Source: Flavihumibacter stibioxidans (GTDB lineage: Bacteria; Bacteroidota; Bacteroidia; Chitinophagales; Chitinophagaceae). From it: DNA of 64,000 nucleotides. Both the position numbers and the translations under genes were made by a program. Shown here in pieces: positions 46,445 to 56,008 of this stretch (the stretch's first letter is position 1; each line of letters opens with the position of its first letter). A model generated the notes under the pieces. The model was not told the origin of the DNA, made no database searches, and saw only the letters and a program-made list of their open reading frames with translations. The stretch covers positions 496,001-560,000 of the forward strand of contig NZ_MBUA01000023.1 in the NCBI RefSeq assembly GCF_014332695.1, read 5' to 3'.

Positions 46445-49400
46445 TCAGAATACCACTTTCAGGTTTACGCCAACATACCGGAGGGATGGATCGCTGAAGT
46501 TTTCAGTACCCCCGTCTATATCGGAATATTTAAACTGTTTGGCATGGTAAAAAAGGTTCTGTCCCACAGCCGAAATGGATGCACCCTTCGCGCTGACCTT
46601 GCCGGTAATGCTCTTTGGTAAATCATACGTGAGTGACACTTCACGGATCTTCAGGAAAGTAGTTACATACGTATCAACAGTAGAAGGTGATCCGCCCCAG
46701 GCAGTACCCTTGTGCATAGCCTCCGTATAAGTCTTGTAGGTAACAGGAACATCATTGGGCGCAAACTGCCTGGTATCCTTGGTGATATTTCCGTAGGTGT
46801 CGAAGCTCACTTCGCCCGACACCACTTTCACGCCCTGGCCTACATAATTCTTCGAGCCCGGGGTATTGGCATCCAGATAACGCTCTGGTACAACCGAATT
46901 AGGGTGTGATCCTGCTCTCCACATATACATCTCCGTTGTAGTCTGGGCCAATCCACCCACGCGACCGTCCATGGAAATATTTAACTGCCAGTTTTTGTAC
47001 TTAAGTGCCGTACCGAATCCCCAGATCCAATCGGGATCGCTGTAACCATAACGGGAATCATAACCCGAATACAAAGGCACCCCGTTGTTATGGATAATAT
47101 TCCCCTGCGGATCCTTCAGATAATCCCTCAGGATATAATGGTCTGCTCTTTCACCCACTTTAACCCAGGGCCTGTCAGCAGAAAACTGATCATCCAGCCG
47201 GGTGTAGTAGCGTGCATATTTAGACCAGTTGGCAGATACATCCAGTCTCCAGTCCTTCGTTTTCAGGGCCGTAACATTGGTAAAAATCTCCACGCCCCTG
47301 CGGGTGATCTCTTCGTTTATGTTTATATAGTTGCCGGTATAACCCGAAGCCGGACTGATACCTGTTGAACGCAGGAAGTCATACATCCTCTTGGAATAAT
47401 AGGTTACATCAACCGTTACCCTGTTCTTAAACAGGTTGGCAACGGTTCCCACTTCAAAAGTATTGGCTGATTCAGGCCTTACATCCGTACCGCGGATTGT
47501 GGTGGGATAGTTGGCTGAGTTCAGGGTTCCCCACGCATTGGTGGTAATGCCATAGGTGGAATTGATGCTGTAAATCCCGGCGGGCATTTTTGAAGTAGCC
47601 CAGGAACCACGGAGTTTCCACATGCTCAGCCAGTCCATCTTCGGCAGCAGTTCGGAAGCTACAAAGCTGGCCGAAACCGAGGGGTACAGATAGGAGCGGG
47701 TGGATTGCGGCAGGGTGGATACCCAGTCGTTCCGCAAAGTTCCTTCCAGGAAGGCGAAATTCCTGTACGATACACCCAGTCGGCCGAACAGACTGTTCGA
47801 CTGGCGCTTATACAGGCTGGACGACACGTTCACCGGATTGATGGAGGATTTGAGGGAATAGAACCCGGGGATGGACAAACCGCCGCTGGTGCGTGATTCA
47901 ATGCCTTCGTCCTGGTTGTAATAGATTGATCCACCCACAAAACCGTCCACCTGGAAATCACCGAATTTCTGGTTGGCAGAGAGGATCACTTCATTGTTGC
48001 TGCTGTAACCGCGGCCTAGTCCGAGATTATACGAACCCCTCATGGATTCACCCCAAACCTGGGTACCATTCAGGATAACCGTGGAACTGCCCGCACCCTG
48101 GAAAGAGCCTTTGGAAACCTGGATATCCTGCCGGTTGCTATAAGTGTCATAACCGGTCCTGAAAGTCAGTTTCAGCCAGTTGGTGAAATCGTAGTTCAGC
48201 ATCAGTGATCCGCTGAAAATATCCTTGTTCACACTGTGTGTGCGCTCGAAGCGGTCAAAATAGGGGTTGTTGTTACCGGCGGTAAAGCTGCTGTTCTGAA
48301 CCTCATTGGGAACCAGCCAGTAGTCGCGGTACTGCCTTACATCCCAGTCGCTGGCCGACCAGATCAGCATGGAGTACATGGGATCATAGCCTGTATAACC
48401 GCTGAACCCGATATTGGGCGAGCTGTTTTTATTATAGGTCAGGCTGGAAGAGAGGGTGAATTTGTTGAATTTCATCTCACCGCCGATACCATAAGTGATC
48501 TTGCTGAATTCTGAATTGGGATAAGTGCCCTTGTTACGGACCCAGGTGGCGGAAGCCCTGAAGCTGCCGAGCTCACCCTGCTGGGTTACATTGATATTAT
48601 TATTCAGGATGGAACCCTGCTCCAGGAAATTCCTGAAGTTGTCCTTGCCAATGGGCAGGTAGGGCATGGCTTTCATGGACTTGCTAACCGGATCCCATTG
48701 CACCACTTCACGGCCATCCATGGGAACACCCCAGGAGCCATCGGCGGAACGGGCATAGGTGTTGGTGGCGGTATTCACGACGCGGCCGAACTCGGACTGC
48801 AGTTCGGGAATAGCCAGGTAACCGGCCGAAAACATGGAACTGCTGTTGAAAGTCACGGACAATCCCTTGTAGGCGCTTCCCTTTTTGGTAGTAACCATCA
48901 GGGCGCCACTGGCACCGCGGAAACCATAAAGTGCAGATGCCGTAGCACCTTTCAAGACACTGATGTGCTCGATATCGTCTGCGGGGATATCCCGGAGCGT
49001 CATATTACCATAAGGAACCCCGTCGATCACCAGCAAAGGCGTTTCACCCCTCAGGAGGACGGTCGGCTCCTCGCTGAACTCGGTACTGTTGCGCACCAGC
49101 ATACCCGCAACCTTGCCGGTAAGGGAAGTGGCCACATCAATACCTTTCACCGTCTGAAGTCCATCACCCTGTACCGCCTGAACGGAATAGCCCAGGGCTT
49201 TATCCTTGCGCTTGATACCCAGGGCAGTAACCACCACATCCTGCAATTCCTCTGTTTGGTTGGCCAGGCTGATGAGCAGGTCGGGCTGGTTCTCCGCCAC
49301 CCGAACCGACTGGCTGGTCATGCCTACATAACTGATGGTCAGCAGGTCGTTTGGCTTTGCGGCCAGGGAAAACCGGCCATTGTCATCCGTATTGGTTCCC

Positions 49401-49591
49401 TGTTTTGTTCTTTGGTTTAAAATAGCCACCCCACTGAGCGGGTTGCCCCCGGAATCCTTCACCTGCCCCCGGACGGTAAGGTCCTGGGCAAAACCGACAG
49501 ACACCGTAATGATTGCAAACACCATGAGCAGGAAGCCATGGCGCATTTTTCCCCAGTTAAACCAGGGCGATAGCAGCAGTTCGTTTCGCAT
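46445..49591 (-). CDS. SusC/RagA TonB-linked outer membrane protein (second, intact)
   Basis: 1,048 residues. A hydrophobic export signal (about 16-35) precedes a carboxypeptidase-regulatory domain (VRGQVKDSGGNPLSGVAIL), the TonB box and plug (DVVVTALGIKRKDKALGYSVQ, LLVIDGVPYGNMTLRDIPADDIEHISVLKG) and a 22-strand-type barrel ending VNLKVVF. Unlike the copy at 32736, its frame is whole. First gene of the PUL; the divergent regulator starts 237 bases away. ATG at 49591 used; MRHGFLL at 49546 is an alternative nearer the signal peptide. Confidence 0.95.
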   Translation of the reverse strand: MRNELLLSPWFNWGKMRHGFLLMVFAIITVSVGFAQDLTVRGQVKDSGGNPLSGVAILNQRTKQGTNTDDNGRFSLAAKPNDLLTISYVGMTSQSVRVAENQPDLLISLANQTEELQDVVVTALGIKRKDKALGYSVQAVQGDGLQTVKGIDVATSLTGKVAGMLVRNSTEFSEEPTVLLRGETPLLVIDGVPYGNMTLRDIPADDIEHISVLKGATASALYGFRGASGALMVTTKKGSAYKGLSVTFNSSSMFSAGYLAIPELQSEFGRVVNTATNTYARSADGSWGVPMDGREVVQWDPVSKSMKAMPYLPIGKDNFRNFLEQGSILNNNINVTQQGELGSFRASATWVRNKGTYPNSEFSKITYGIGGEMKFNKFTLSSSLTYNKNSSPNIGFSGYTGYDPMYSMLIWSASDWDVRQYRDYWLVPNEVQNSSFTAGNNNPYFDRFERTHSVNKDIFSGSLMLNYDFTNWLKLTFRTGYDTYSNRQDIQVSKGSFQGAGSSTVILNGTQVWGESMRGSYNLGLGRGYSSNNEVILSANQKFGDFQVDGFVGGSIYYNQDEGIESRTSGGLSIPGFYSLKSSINPVNVSSSLYKRQSNSLFGRLGVSYRNFAFLEGTLRNDWVSTLPQSTRSYLYPSVSASFVASELLPKMDWLSMWKLRGSWATSKMPAGIYSINSTYGITTNAWGTLNSANYPTTIRGTDVRPESANTFEVGTVANLFKNRVTVDVTYYSKRMYDFLRSTGISPASGYTGNYININEEITRRGVEIFTNVTALKTKDWRLDVSANWSKYARYYTRLDDQFSADRPWVKVGERADHYILRDYLKDPQGNIIHNNGVPLYSGYDSRYGYSDPDWIWGFGTALKYKNWQLNISMDGRVGGLAQTTTEMYMWRAGSHPNSVVPERYLDANTPGSKNYVGQGVKVVSGEVSFDTYGNITKDTRQFAPNDVPVTYKTYTEAMHKGTAWGGSPSTVDTYVTTFLKIREVSLTYDLPKSITGKVSAKGASISAVGQNLFYHAKQFKYSDIDGGTENFSDPSLRYVGVNLKVVF

Positions 49592-49827
49592 AATTTTGTG
49601 TTTACAGATGCTGAAATTCTTTCTTTGATTTCAGGCCCAAATTTCCCCCGATGCCTTCTGGAAACAAAAAATACAACCCCTACAACAACACTACAGTACG
49701 GAAATTTATTATTGGTTATCAATGATTTAAAACCCAACAAAGACAGTTTTTAAAAAATGGGTTGGCTATGTGCACCAGCTTCAGTAGAATTACACTCTGT
49801 AGCCTTGTGGATGGCTCCTTTTACCGG

Positions 49828-52776
49828 ATGAAACGTTTGATACCCATATTAGTGACTGGATTTCTCCTCCTGTTTCTCTTGCCGCCGGATGCCCGGGGGC
49901 AGCAGGTGATCGGTCTGCCCCAGGTGACCAACTTCCCCCATGAACTGACCCGGGCCGGTACCCAAAACTGGAAAATCGGGCAGGATCGATTCGGGGTGAT
50001 GTATTTTGCCAACAATTCCGGATTGCTGAGTTTCAATAGCAAGGAATGGAAGCTTTTCCGCCTTCCTAATAAAACCGTATTGCGAAGCCTTGCCATCGCC
50101 GATGACGGCCGGATTTATACCGGTGGACAGGACGCCATTGGCTATTTTTTCCCCAACGAAAGAGGCGTACTCGAATATTTCTCCCTGACCGGACTGCTGG
50201 AAGAGTCCGACCGCTCTTTTGGGGATGTGTGGAATATAGTTATCCACGACAGCACAGTCTTTTTCCGTACAACAACCAAAATTTTTGAGATCCGGCCTTA
50301 TAGCGGTGTAGCCCACACCCACCTGGCGGCAAACGGCAGCAGCTGGACTTTTATGGGTTTGGCACAAGGCCGTCTCTATGCCCAGAATGGAAGCCAGCCC
50401 CTTGTCGTGCTGGCGGAAAATAGCTGGATGGCTGTCCCGGGTGCACAAACCTTAAAGGACCTGTTTCTCATCAACATGCTTCCCTACCAGGGCGATACCC
50501 TTCTGCTGGCCACCCTTCATAACGGGTTATTCCTGATGACAGCCGGGCAAATCGAGCCAATGGAGGAAGCGACCGCTTTAAAAAAGGAAAGAATTTACAC
50601 TGCGAGGGAAATCAGTCCCGACCTGTATGCCCTGGGAACCGTTTCCAACGGAATCCTGCTGATCAACCGGGCGGGACAGGTGGTTCGGCATTTCAGCACG
50701 CACAACGGACTGGAAAACAATAATATCCGATCAATATTTGCCGACCGGCAGGGGAATTTATGGGCGGGACTGGATGAAGGGGTAGCCATGATAGATTACC
50801 TGTCGCCCATCAGTAAATTATCGCCGGCTCCCAAAAGCAGGATGGCAACCTATACCTCCCTGGTGCATGAAAACAAACTCTATGTCGGCACTTCGGATGG
50901 CCTCTATTTCGCTCCCCTGACCGGACCCGTCCATGGGGACATCAGCCAGAGTAAGGGAAATTTCAGCCTGGTTCCCTACAGCATGGGGCAGGTATGGAGC
51001 CTGCAAACCATCGAAAACCGGCTATTCATGGGCCATCACGAAGGATCTTTCCTGGTGGAAGGGAACAAAGCCCGGTTCCTGAGCCGCAGGGGCGGGGGCA
51101 GTTGGTTATTCCGGCAGCTACCCGGAACATCAAAGATTTTAGCGGGAGGTTATACCGGACTGCAATCGCTCGGGTACAAAAACGGTAGTTTTTCGGTGGA
51201 TAACGCATTCAGGAATTTGCTGGGCGAAACGCTCCGGTTTGTGGAAATAGATTATTCAACGCACACCGTTTGGGCTTCCCATCCCTACCGGGGCATCTAC
51301 AAAATAACCATGGCACCGGATTATAGCAGTGCCGTTGCGGTAAAACTATATACCACCGCCAACGGCCTGCCCGGCAATAACAACAATTTCGTGTTTACCC
51401 TCAATGGCGAACAGGTCTTTGCCACTGAAAAAGGCATCTACAAATTTGTTCCCTCCGCAGACAGGTTTGTCCCCTCAGAAGCCTATGCCGGCATATTCGG
51501 CCATCTCTCCATCCATTTTATGCGCCGGGATGATAAAGGCCGAATCTGGTTCGCCACACCGGGAAGAATGGGTGTGGTGGAGGATGACAAGCTGCGGTAT
51601 TTCCCGGAATTTGACGGGCAACTGGTAGGTGCTTTCGAAAACATCTATCCCTACAACGACCAGAACATCCTGATTGGTTCCAACAATGGACTGATTCATT
51701 TTAATTATCACCAGTACAAACAAAGAGATAATAATATCATAGCCAGGATAGGAAAAGTAACCATCACCCGAAAGCAGGATTCGCTGCTTTTTGGCGGATA
51801 TTTTACGCAGGATAACAAAATGCTGGACAGCCAGGGAAACAAATCTATAGCTGTACTGCAGCCTTACATGAATGCCTTCCATTTTGAATTTCACAGCAAC
51901 CTGTTTAGTCACGCTGATAAAATTATGTACAGTCACAAAATGGTCGGGCTGGACAATGAATGGTCGAGCTGGACAGATAAATCCAGCACCGACTACACCA
52001 ACCTGCCTCATGGTGAATACCGATTTGAGGTAATGGCCCGGGATAATCTCGGCAATATTTCGGCTCCGGCCTCTTATTCATTTATCATTACCCCATTCTG
52101 GTACCAGACCAGACTGGCTTATTCATTGTACGCGATATTGCTGATATCGGGAGCAACCGGCATGTTCCGTTTGCATAACAGGCGATTGAAACACCAGCGG
52201 CTAAAATTTGAAAAGGAAGAAGCTCAGTTAAAATACCTGCACGAACTGGAACTGGAAAGAAATGAAAGAGAGCTGGAGCGTAACGAGCGGGAAATCATCA
52301 AGCTGAAAAATGATCACCTGGAAACAGAAGTCCGCTATAAAAATAAGGAGCTCGCCAGCACGACCATGCACCTGTATAAACGCGGCCGATTACTGACGAA
52401 AATAAAAGAGGAACTATCCTGGGCCACAGAAAGGCTGGCAGGGAAGGAAGAAAAAAAGGATTTTGTCAAACTGCTGAAATTAATTTCAGCAGAAGAGAAA
52501 AGCGACAACGACTGGGAACAGTTTTCCATCCACTTTGATGAAGTGCATAACAGCTTCCTGCAGAATTTAAAAGCAGCTTATCCCGATCTGACACCCACGG
52601 ATATGAAGATCTGTGCCTATATCAAAATGAACCTGTCTTCCAAGGAGATGGCACAACTGCTGAGCATCACCATCAAGGGAGTTGAAATTGCCAGGTACCG
52701 GCTGCGGAAAAAACTGCAATTGACACCCGATGTGAACCTGGCTGATTTTATTGCAGGAGTAAGGCCAAACCAGTAA
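49828..52776 (+). CDS. SusR-like sensor: beta-propeller, Y_Y_Y, TM, LuxR-type HTH
   Basis: 982 residues. A signal/membrane anchor (about 1-24) is followed by a periplasmic two-component-regulator propeller (repeats such as NNIRSIFADRQGNLWAGLDEG), a Y_Y_Y domain (about 690-755), one membrane segment (about 765-785), a long coiled coil (LERNERELERNEREII) and a C-terminal LuxR-type HTH (LTPTDMKICAYIKMNLSSKEMAQLL... GVEIARYRLRKKL). There is no kinase domain, so it is a one-component transmembrane regulator like SusR, binding glycan breakdown products outside and DNA inside. Divergent from the SusC-SusD-GH16 operon, its probable target. ATG 49828 chosen. Confidence 0.92.
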   Translation: MKRLIPILVTGFLLLFLLPPDARGQQVIGLPQVTNFPHELTRAGTQNWKIGQDRFGVMYFANNSGLLSFNSKEWKLFRLPNKTVLRSLAIADDGRIYTGGQDAIGYFFPNERGVLEYFSLTGLLEESDRSFGDVWNIVIHDSTVFFRTTTKIFEIRPYSGVAHTHLAANGSSWTFMGLAQGRLYAQNGSQPLVVLAENSWMAVPGAQTLKDLFLINMLPYQGDTLLLATLHNGLFLMTAGQIEPMEEATALKKERIYTAREISPDLYALGTVSNGILLINRAGQVVRHFSTHNGLENNNIRSIFADRQGNLWAGLDEGVAMIDYLSPISKLSPAPKSRMATYTSLVHENKLYVGTSDGLYFAPLTGPVHGDISQSKGNFSLVPYSMGQVWSLQTIENRLFMGHHEGSFLVEGNKARFLSRRGGGSWLFRQLPGTSKILAGGYTGLQSLGYKNGSFSVDNAFRNLLGETLRFVEIDYSTHTVWASHPYRGIYKITMAPDYSSAVAVKLYTTANGLPGNNNNFVFTLNGEQVFATEKGIYKFVPSADRFVPSEAYAGIFGHLSIHFMRRDDKGRIWFATPGRMGVVEDDKLRYFPEFDGQLVGAFENIYPYNDQNILIGSNNGLIHFNYHQYKQRDNNIIARIGKVTITRKQDSLLFGGYFTQDNKMLDSQGNKSIAVLQPYMNAFHFEFHSNLFSHADKIMYSHKMVGLDNEWSSWTDKSSTDYTNLPHGEYRFEVMARDNLGNISAPASYSFIITPFWYQTRLAYSLYAILLISGATGMFRLHNRRLKHQRLKFEKEEAQLKYLHELELERNERELERNEREIIKLKNDHLETEVRYKNKELASTTMHLYKRGRLLTKIKEELSWATERLAGKEEKKDFVKLLKLISAEEKSDNDWEQFSIHFDEVHNSFLQNLKAAYPDLTPTDMKICAYIKMNLSSKEMAQLLSITIKGVEIARYRLRKKLQLTPDVNLADFIAGVRPNQ

Positions 52777-52815
52777 TTTATTTTGTTGGAGCGCGTTAGG
52801 AATTGATTGATGGGG

Positions 52816-53298
52816 TTAGATATGCTGGTCCAGCAAAATAGTGTTACCATCCGGATCTGTCAAAATAAAACTAGCGGGACCGGAACCATTTTCATCTGCT
52901 TCGCTGACAAACTTCATTCCTTTCTCTTTTAAGCGGCGCTGGATCTTCCTGATATCTTCGAATCCCTTTACCTCCTGGGCGTTTTCATCCCAACCCGGAT
53001 TAAACGTGAGGATATTGTTTTCAAACATACCCTCGAACAAGCCAATCAATGCATTGCCATTTTTCATGATCAGGTAGTTCTTATCCATGGCGCCGGCAAA
53101 AACCGTGAAGCCCAGTTTTTCATAAAACTCCCTGGAGACATTCAGGTCCTTCACTGCCAGGCTGATGGAGAATGCGCCCAGTTGCTGTTGCGCCGGGTTG
53201 GGGGATTTTTTTCCTGCGGAAACACTAAGCCTGGCAAGACCAATACCCGCCAGTGCCAACCCTATATATTTTAACCAGTCTCTCCTGTTCGGTTTCAT
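52816..53298 (-). CDS. Exported VOC (glyoxalase-like) protein with Tat-type signal
   Basis: 160 residues. The N-terminus NRRDWLKYIGLALAGIG is twin-arginine-like. Residues 42-160 are one VOC/glyoxalase module (ISLAVKDLNVSREFYEKLGF, ASFILTDPDGNTILLDQHI), close to bleomycin-resistance/glyoxalase-like proteins of unknown substrate. A single module implies a homodimer. Export of a VOC protein is unusual. Downstream of the regulator but on the opposite strand; a family B repeat lies before its start. Confidence 0.85.
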   Translation of the reverse strand: MKPNRRDWLKYIGLALAGIGLARLSVSAGKKSPNPAQQQLGAFSISLAVKDLNVSREFYEKLGFTVFAGAMDKNYLIMKNGNALIGLFEGMFENNILTFNPGWDENAQEVKGFEDIRKIQRRLKEKGMKFVSEADENGSGPASFILTDPDGNTILLDQHI

Positions 53299-53331
53299 AG
53301 CTGAAATTTAGGTGGTTTAGGTGGGTGATTT

Positions 53332-53427
53332 AGGTGTCTGACATGTGGTGTCTGACATCTATGATTTCTGAATCCGTTAATCTCAGATGTCAGACACTAC
53401 ATGTCAGACACCACATGTCAGACACCT
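53332..53427. repeat. Family B long hairpin repeat, copy 3
   Basis: Left arm with two GGTGTCTGACAT units, right arm with three inverted ones, so it looks like the mirror arrangement of copy 2. The loop differs from copy 2 by about one base. It lies between two tandem minus-strand genes. Confidence 0.92.
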
Positions 53428-53489
53428 AAATTAATTCTTTCGCCCTAACATTTCATTGGCCCGGAACTGATCCTGAGCCAACACCAGGC

Positions 53490-54059
53490 TCAGACCCTGA
53501 GCGAACCGCGGAAGCCCCTGGCAGCATAGTAGGATTGGGCCCCGTTATGATAAACAAACGCCTGGCCATAACGAAAATCCCCAAAGATGGCGCCACCCAG
53601 CTTCCTGATACCAGCCGGCGTTTTCAGCCAACTGGATGTCTTCATGTCGAAATGACCCAGGCACTGCAATTCACGGTATTGCTCTTCCGTGAGCAACTCT
53701 ATGCCCATGGCCGCCGCCATATCAACAGCATTGTCCATTGGAGCAAACTCCCTTCTGGATTCAAGTGCCTCCCTGTCATAGCAAATACTCCTGCGACCTT
53801 TGGGACTTTCCACGGAACAGTCGAAAAATATAAATTCACTATTCTCTGCATCGTAGCCGACAACATCAGGCTCACCGCCCGTTCTTTCCATTTCATGAAG
53901 CGACCAACATTTCGAATCACTGGCCTCCAGCCTGGCCAGTACCTTATCCCAGTCAAGGCTTTTATGACGGTACATGTTTTTCTCAAAACGCGACTGTAAA
54001 ATATCCAACAGCTCAGCCCGTTGTTCGCTGGTTAAAATTGAATGTGTTGATTTTGACAT
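53490..54059 (-). CDS. DUF4256 protein
   Basis: 189 residues, cytosolic. LTSEQRAELLDILQSRFEKNM, GGEPDVVGYD, FIFFDCSVESPKGRRSICYDREAL, MGIELLTEEQYRELQCLGHFDMKTSSWLKTP and YYAARGFRGSLRV (shown in parts) define DUF4256, a widespread bacterial protein of unknown function. First of a run of small minus-strand DUF genes. An ATG two codons upstream (54065) is equally possible. Confidence 0.9.
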   Translation of the reverse strand: MSKSTHSILTSEQRAELLDILQSRFEKNMYRHKSLDWDKVLARLEASDSKCWSLHEMERTGGEPDVVGYDAENSEFIFFDCSVESPKGRRSICYDREALESRREFAPMDNAVDMAAAMGIELLTEEQYRELQCLGHFDMKTSSWLKTPAGIRKLGGAIFGDFRYGQAFVYHNGAQSYYAARGFRGSLRV

Positions 54060-54109
54060 ACGCATATAAGGACAACTGCAGAGTAACTCTCCATTTGCAG
54101 GTCAGGTTT

Positions 54110-54475
54110 TCAGGCTTTCCGTAAAATCTTCTCCATTTTTTTCCCTTTCGCCAACTCGTCCACCAACTTGTCTAAATACCTTACCTTTTGTGTCAACGGA
54201 TTGTCGATTTCTTCCACCCTATAGCCGCAGATAACGCCGGTTATGAGACTGGCATCTGGGTTTAATCTGGCCTTCTTAAAGAAGGTGTCGAAAGTTACTT
54301 TCCCAGCAATCAGCTCCTGGAGCTTCCCTGCATCAAAACCGGTCAACCACTCTATCACCTGATGCAATTCTTCTATCTTTCTGCCTTTCTTCTCCACTTT
54401 TGCCACATAATGCGGATATACCGAAGCAAATGTCATTTTTGCGATACGCTCATTGTGTTCGGTAGTTGTATTCAT
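54110..54475 (-). CDS. DUF2200 protein
   Basis: 121 residues, cytosolic. [37 protein letters not shown] and [29 protein letters not shown] match DUF2200 closely, a family without known function. Same strand as DUF4256 (about 50 bases) and DUF1801 (32 bases), so possibly co-transcribed. Confidence 0.92.
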   Translation of the reverse strand: MNTTTEHNERIAKMTFASVYPHYVAKVEKKGRKIEELHQVIEWLTGFDAGKLQELIAGKVTFDTFFKKARLNPDASLITGVICGYRVEEIDNPLTQKVRYLDKLVDELAKGKKMEKILRKA

Positions 54476-54507
54476 GCACTGAATATTTTACGCTTATTTT
54501 ACAAGCA

Positions 54508-54897
54508 TTAAAGCCTTTCTAACCTGCCTTTTCTTTTTACTATATTCTTATAATCCCACTGGATTTCTCTTGATTTTTGCAGCCATCGCATCAAATCGTT
54601 CTCCACAATTTCAGAAATACTATTGTAAAATATTGAAGCGTCTTTAAATTTTTGTCCTCTCAGGCTCAACTCCTTTTCATCAAAGTCGGCCCCACTCCAA
54701 AACATTAACCTGATGCCGGCTTTTTGTTTGCTATACCCTACAATTGGATTGCCATCCAAAAACCAGACGGGATGAGCGTGCCAGATTTTATTCTCCGCAT
54801 CGGCCAGCTGTTTATTTATAATAGTGGCCAGTTGGTCACAAATTACCTTGTCAGCTAAAGTTTGTTTGTCATTATAAAGAATAATATCCTGGTTCAT
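54508..54897 (-). CDS. DUF1801/YdhG-like protein
   Basis: 129 residues. Small YdhG/DUF1801-type fold: ENKIWHAHPVWFLDGNPIVGYSKQK followed by GIRLMFWSGADFDE. The family is widespread and its function is not known to me. ATG 54897 chosen; a start at 54921 is possible. Third in the row of small cytosolic DUF genes. Confidence 0.82.
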   Translation of the reverse strand: MNQDIILYNDKQTLADKVICDQLATIINKQLADAENKIWHAHPVWFLDGNPIVGYSKQKAGIRLMFWSGADFDEKELSLRGQKFKDASIFYNSISEIVENDLMRWLQKSREIQWDYKNIVKRKGRLERL

Positions 54898-55155
54898 TGT
54901 TATTAATTTGTGTTGTTGCATAACAAAGCCAAGGGTTCGAATCAGGCACAGGTTGGATTTTCAGCACCACTGATCAATGCAAATAAATATACGGATTTCC
55001 TTCCTATAGTATAACCGTGTCCTACCAGGCTCGCTTTATGCGATACACTGTCAGCAGTCCATTTTTTATGGATGTTGGTAGCTTTTCAAATTCATCAAAT
55101 TCGGAAAACGCTATGCAGTTTTTTAATTCAACAAAAGGAAAATTGTATGCAGTAA

Positions 55156-55368
55156 TTATTGCTTATTATTTTCATATTCTAAAATGTCGCCCGGCTGGCA
55201 ATTCAACACTTCGCATATTGCTTCCAATGTACTAAAACGGATCGCTTTTGCTTTTCCTGTTTTCAGGATGGAAAGATTGGACAGTGTTAAACCAACTTTT
55301 TCGGAAAGCTCGTTTAACGACATCTTTCGCTTTGCCATCATTACATCCAGGTTTACTATTATAGGCAT
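55156..55368 (-). CDS. XRE-family HTH regulator (YozG-like)
   Basis: 70 residues, a bare Cro/C1-type HTH: MSLNELSEKVGLTLSNLSILKTGKAKAIRFSTLEAICEVL, ending PGDILEYENNKQ. These short regulators are commonly coupled to a DUF2975 membrane protein, which is the case here: the DUF2975 gene ends three bases upstream. It may bind the perfect 23-bp palindrome upstream of that gene (inference). Confidence 0.92.
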   Translation of the reverse strand: MPIIVNLDVMMAKRKMSLNELSEKVGLTLSNLSILKTGKAKAIRFSTLEAICEVLNCQPGDILEYENNKQ

Positions 55369-55371
55369 ACG

Positions 55372-55929
55372 CTAAATGGTTAAGTCGATTTCATTTTGAA
55401 TTTCAATTCCCTTTTTTACAACCTGTACAATTACAAATAGTATCACTGCCATAAATATCCAAACGTCCGCACCTGCCATGTTCAACGATTGCAGGTCCGC
55501 AGATGCTATACCTTGTTTAGTCAGCCATACGGAATATTTAAACCCATAATGAGAGAAGAAACCAATGCCTAAAGCCAAAAAAGATTGTATACTAATAAAG
55601 CGTCTTAATTCCATACTGAAGGGTTGGGAAATCTTCAGCCTTTTTTCTGTAAATAGTTTTACAATAAGGTAAAACATTATCGCTTTCAGGACCGAAACAA
55701 TAATCATTGTTAACGTGATGGCAATAAAATGTCCCCGGTCAAACCTGTAGAGTCCCGAAAGATATTCATTGCCCGCCCAAAAATTTTCAACTCCATGCGG
55801 GTTTATAAACAATGTGATAAAAGTATTGACAGCAATACCCCCGGCTTCAATACATAGTCCGATAAAAATTATCCACGAAAGTATTTGCAGTACTTTCAAA
55901 ATCTGATTGGTGGTGATTTTAATTTCCAT
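55372..55929 (-). CDS. DUF2975 membrane protein
   Basis: 185 residues with four predicted membrane segments (about 15-38, 70-92, 115-135 and 152-172). FTEKRLKISQPFSMELRRFI and VVKKGIEIQNEIDLTI are typical of DUF2975 (YoaS-like), which is nearly always followed by a small XRE regulator, as here. Function unknown; the membrane protein could act as sensor or antagonist of the regulator. Confidence 0.9.
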   Translation of the reverse strand: MEIKITTNQILKVLQILSWIIFIGLCIEAGGIAVNTFITLFINPHGVENFWAGNEYLSGLYRFDRGHFIAITLTMIIVSVLKAIMFYLIVKLFTEKRLKISQPFSMELRRFISIQSFLALGIGFFSHYGFKYSVWLTKQGIASADLQSLNMAGADVWIFMAVILFVIVQVVKKGIEIQNEIDLTI

Positions 55930-55957
55930 AATTATTTGGCAGTTTAATATTACAATA

Positions 55958-56008
55958 CAAAAATCAGTATAAATTTATTGTTTATCAATAAATTTATACT
56001 GATTTTTG
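55958..56008. promoter_or_regulatory. Perfect 23-bp inverted repeat upstream of DUF2975-HTH operon
   Basis: Left arm 55958-55980 and right arm 55986-56008 are exact complements (CAAAAATCAG at the outside, ATTTATTG at the inside) around TTTAT. It starts 28 bases from the DUF2975 start codon. Could be an operator for the XRE regulator, a strong hairpin in the leader, or the scar of a mobile element. Confidence 0.7.
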
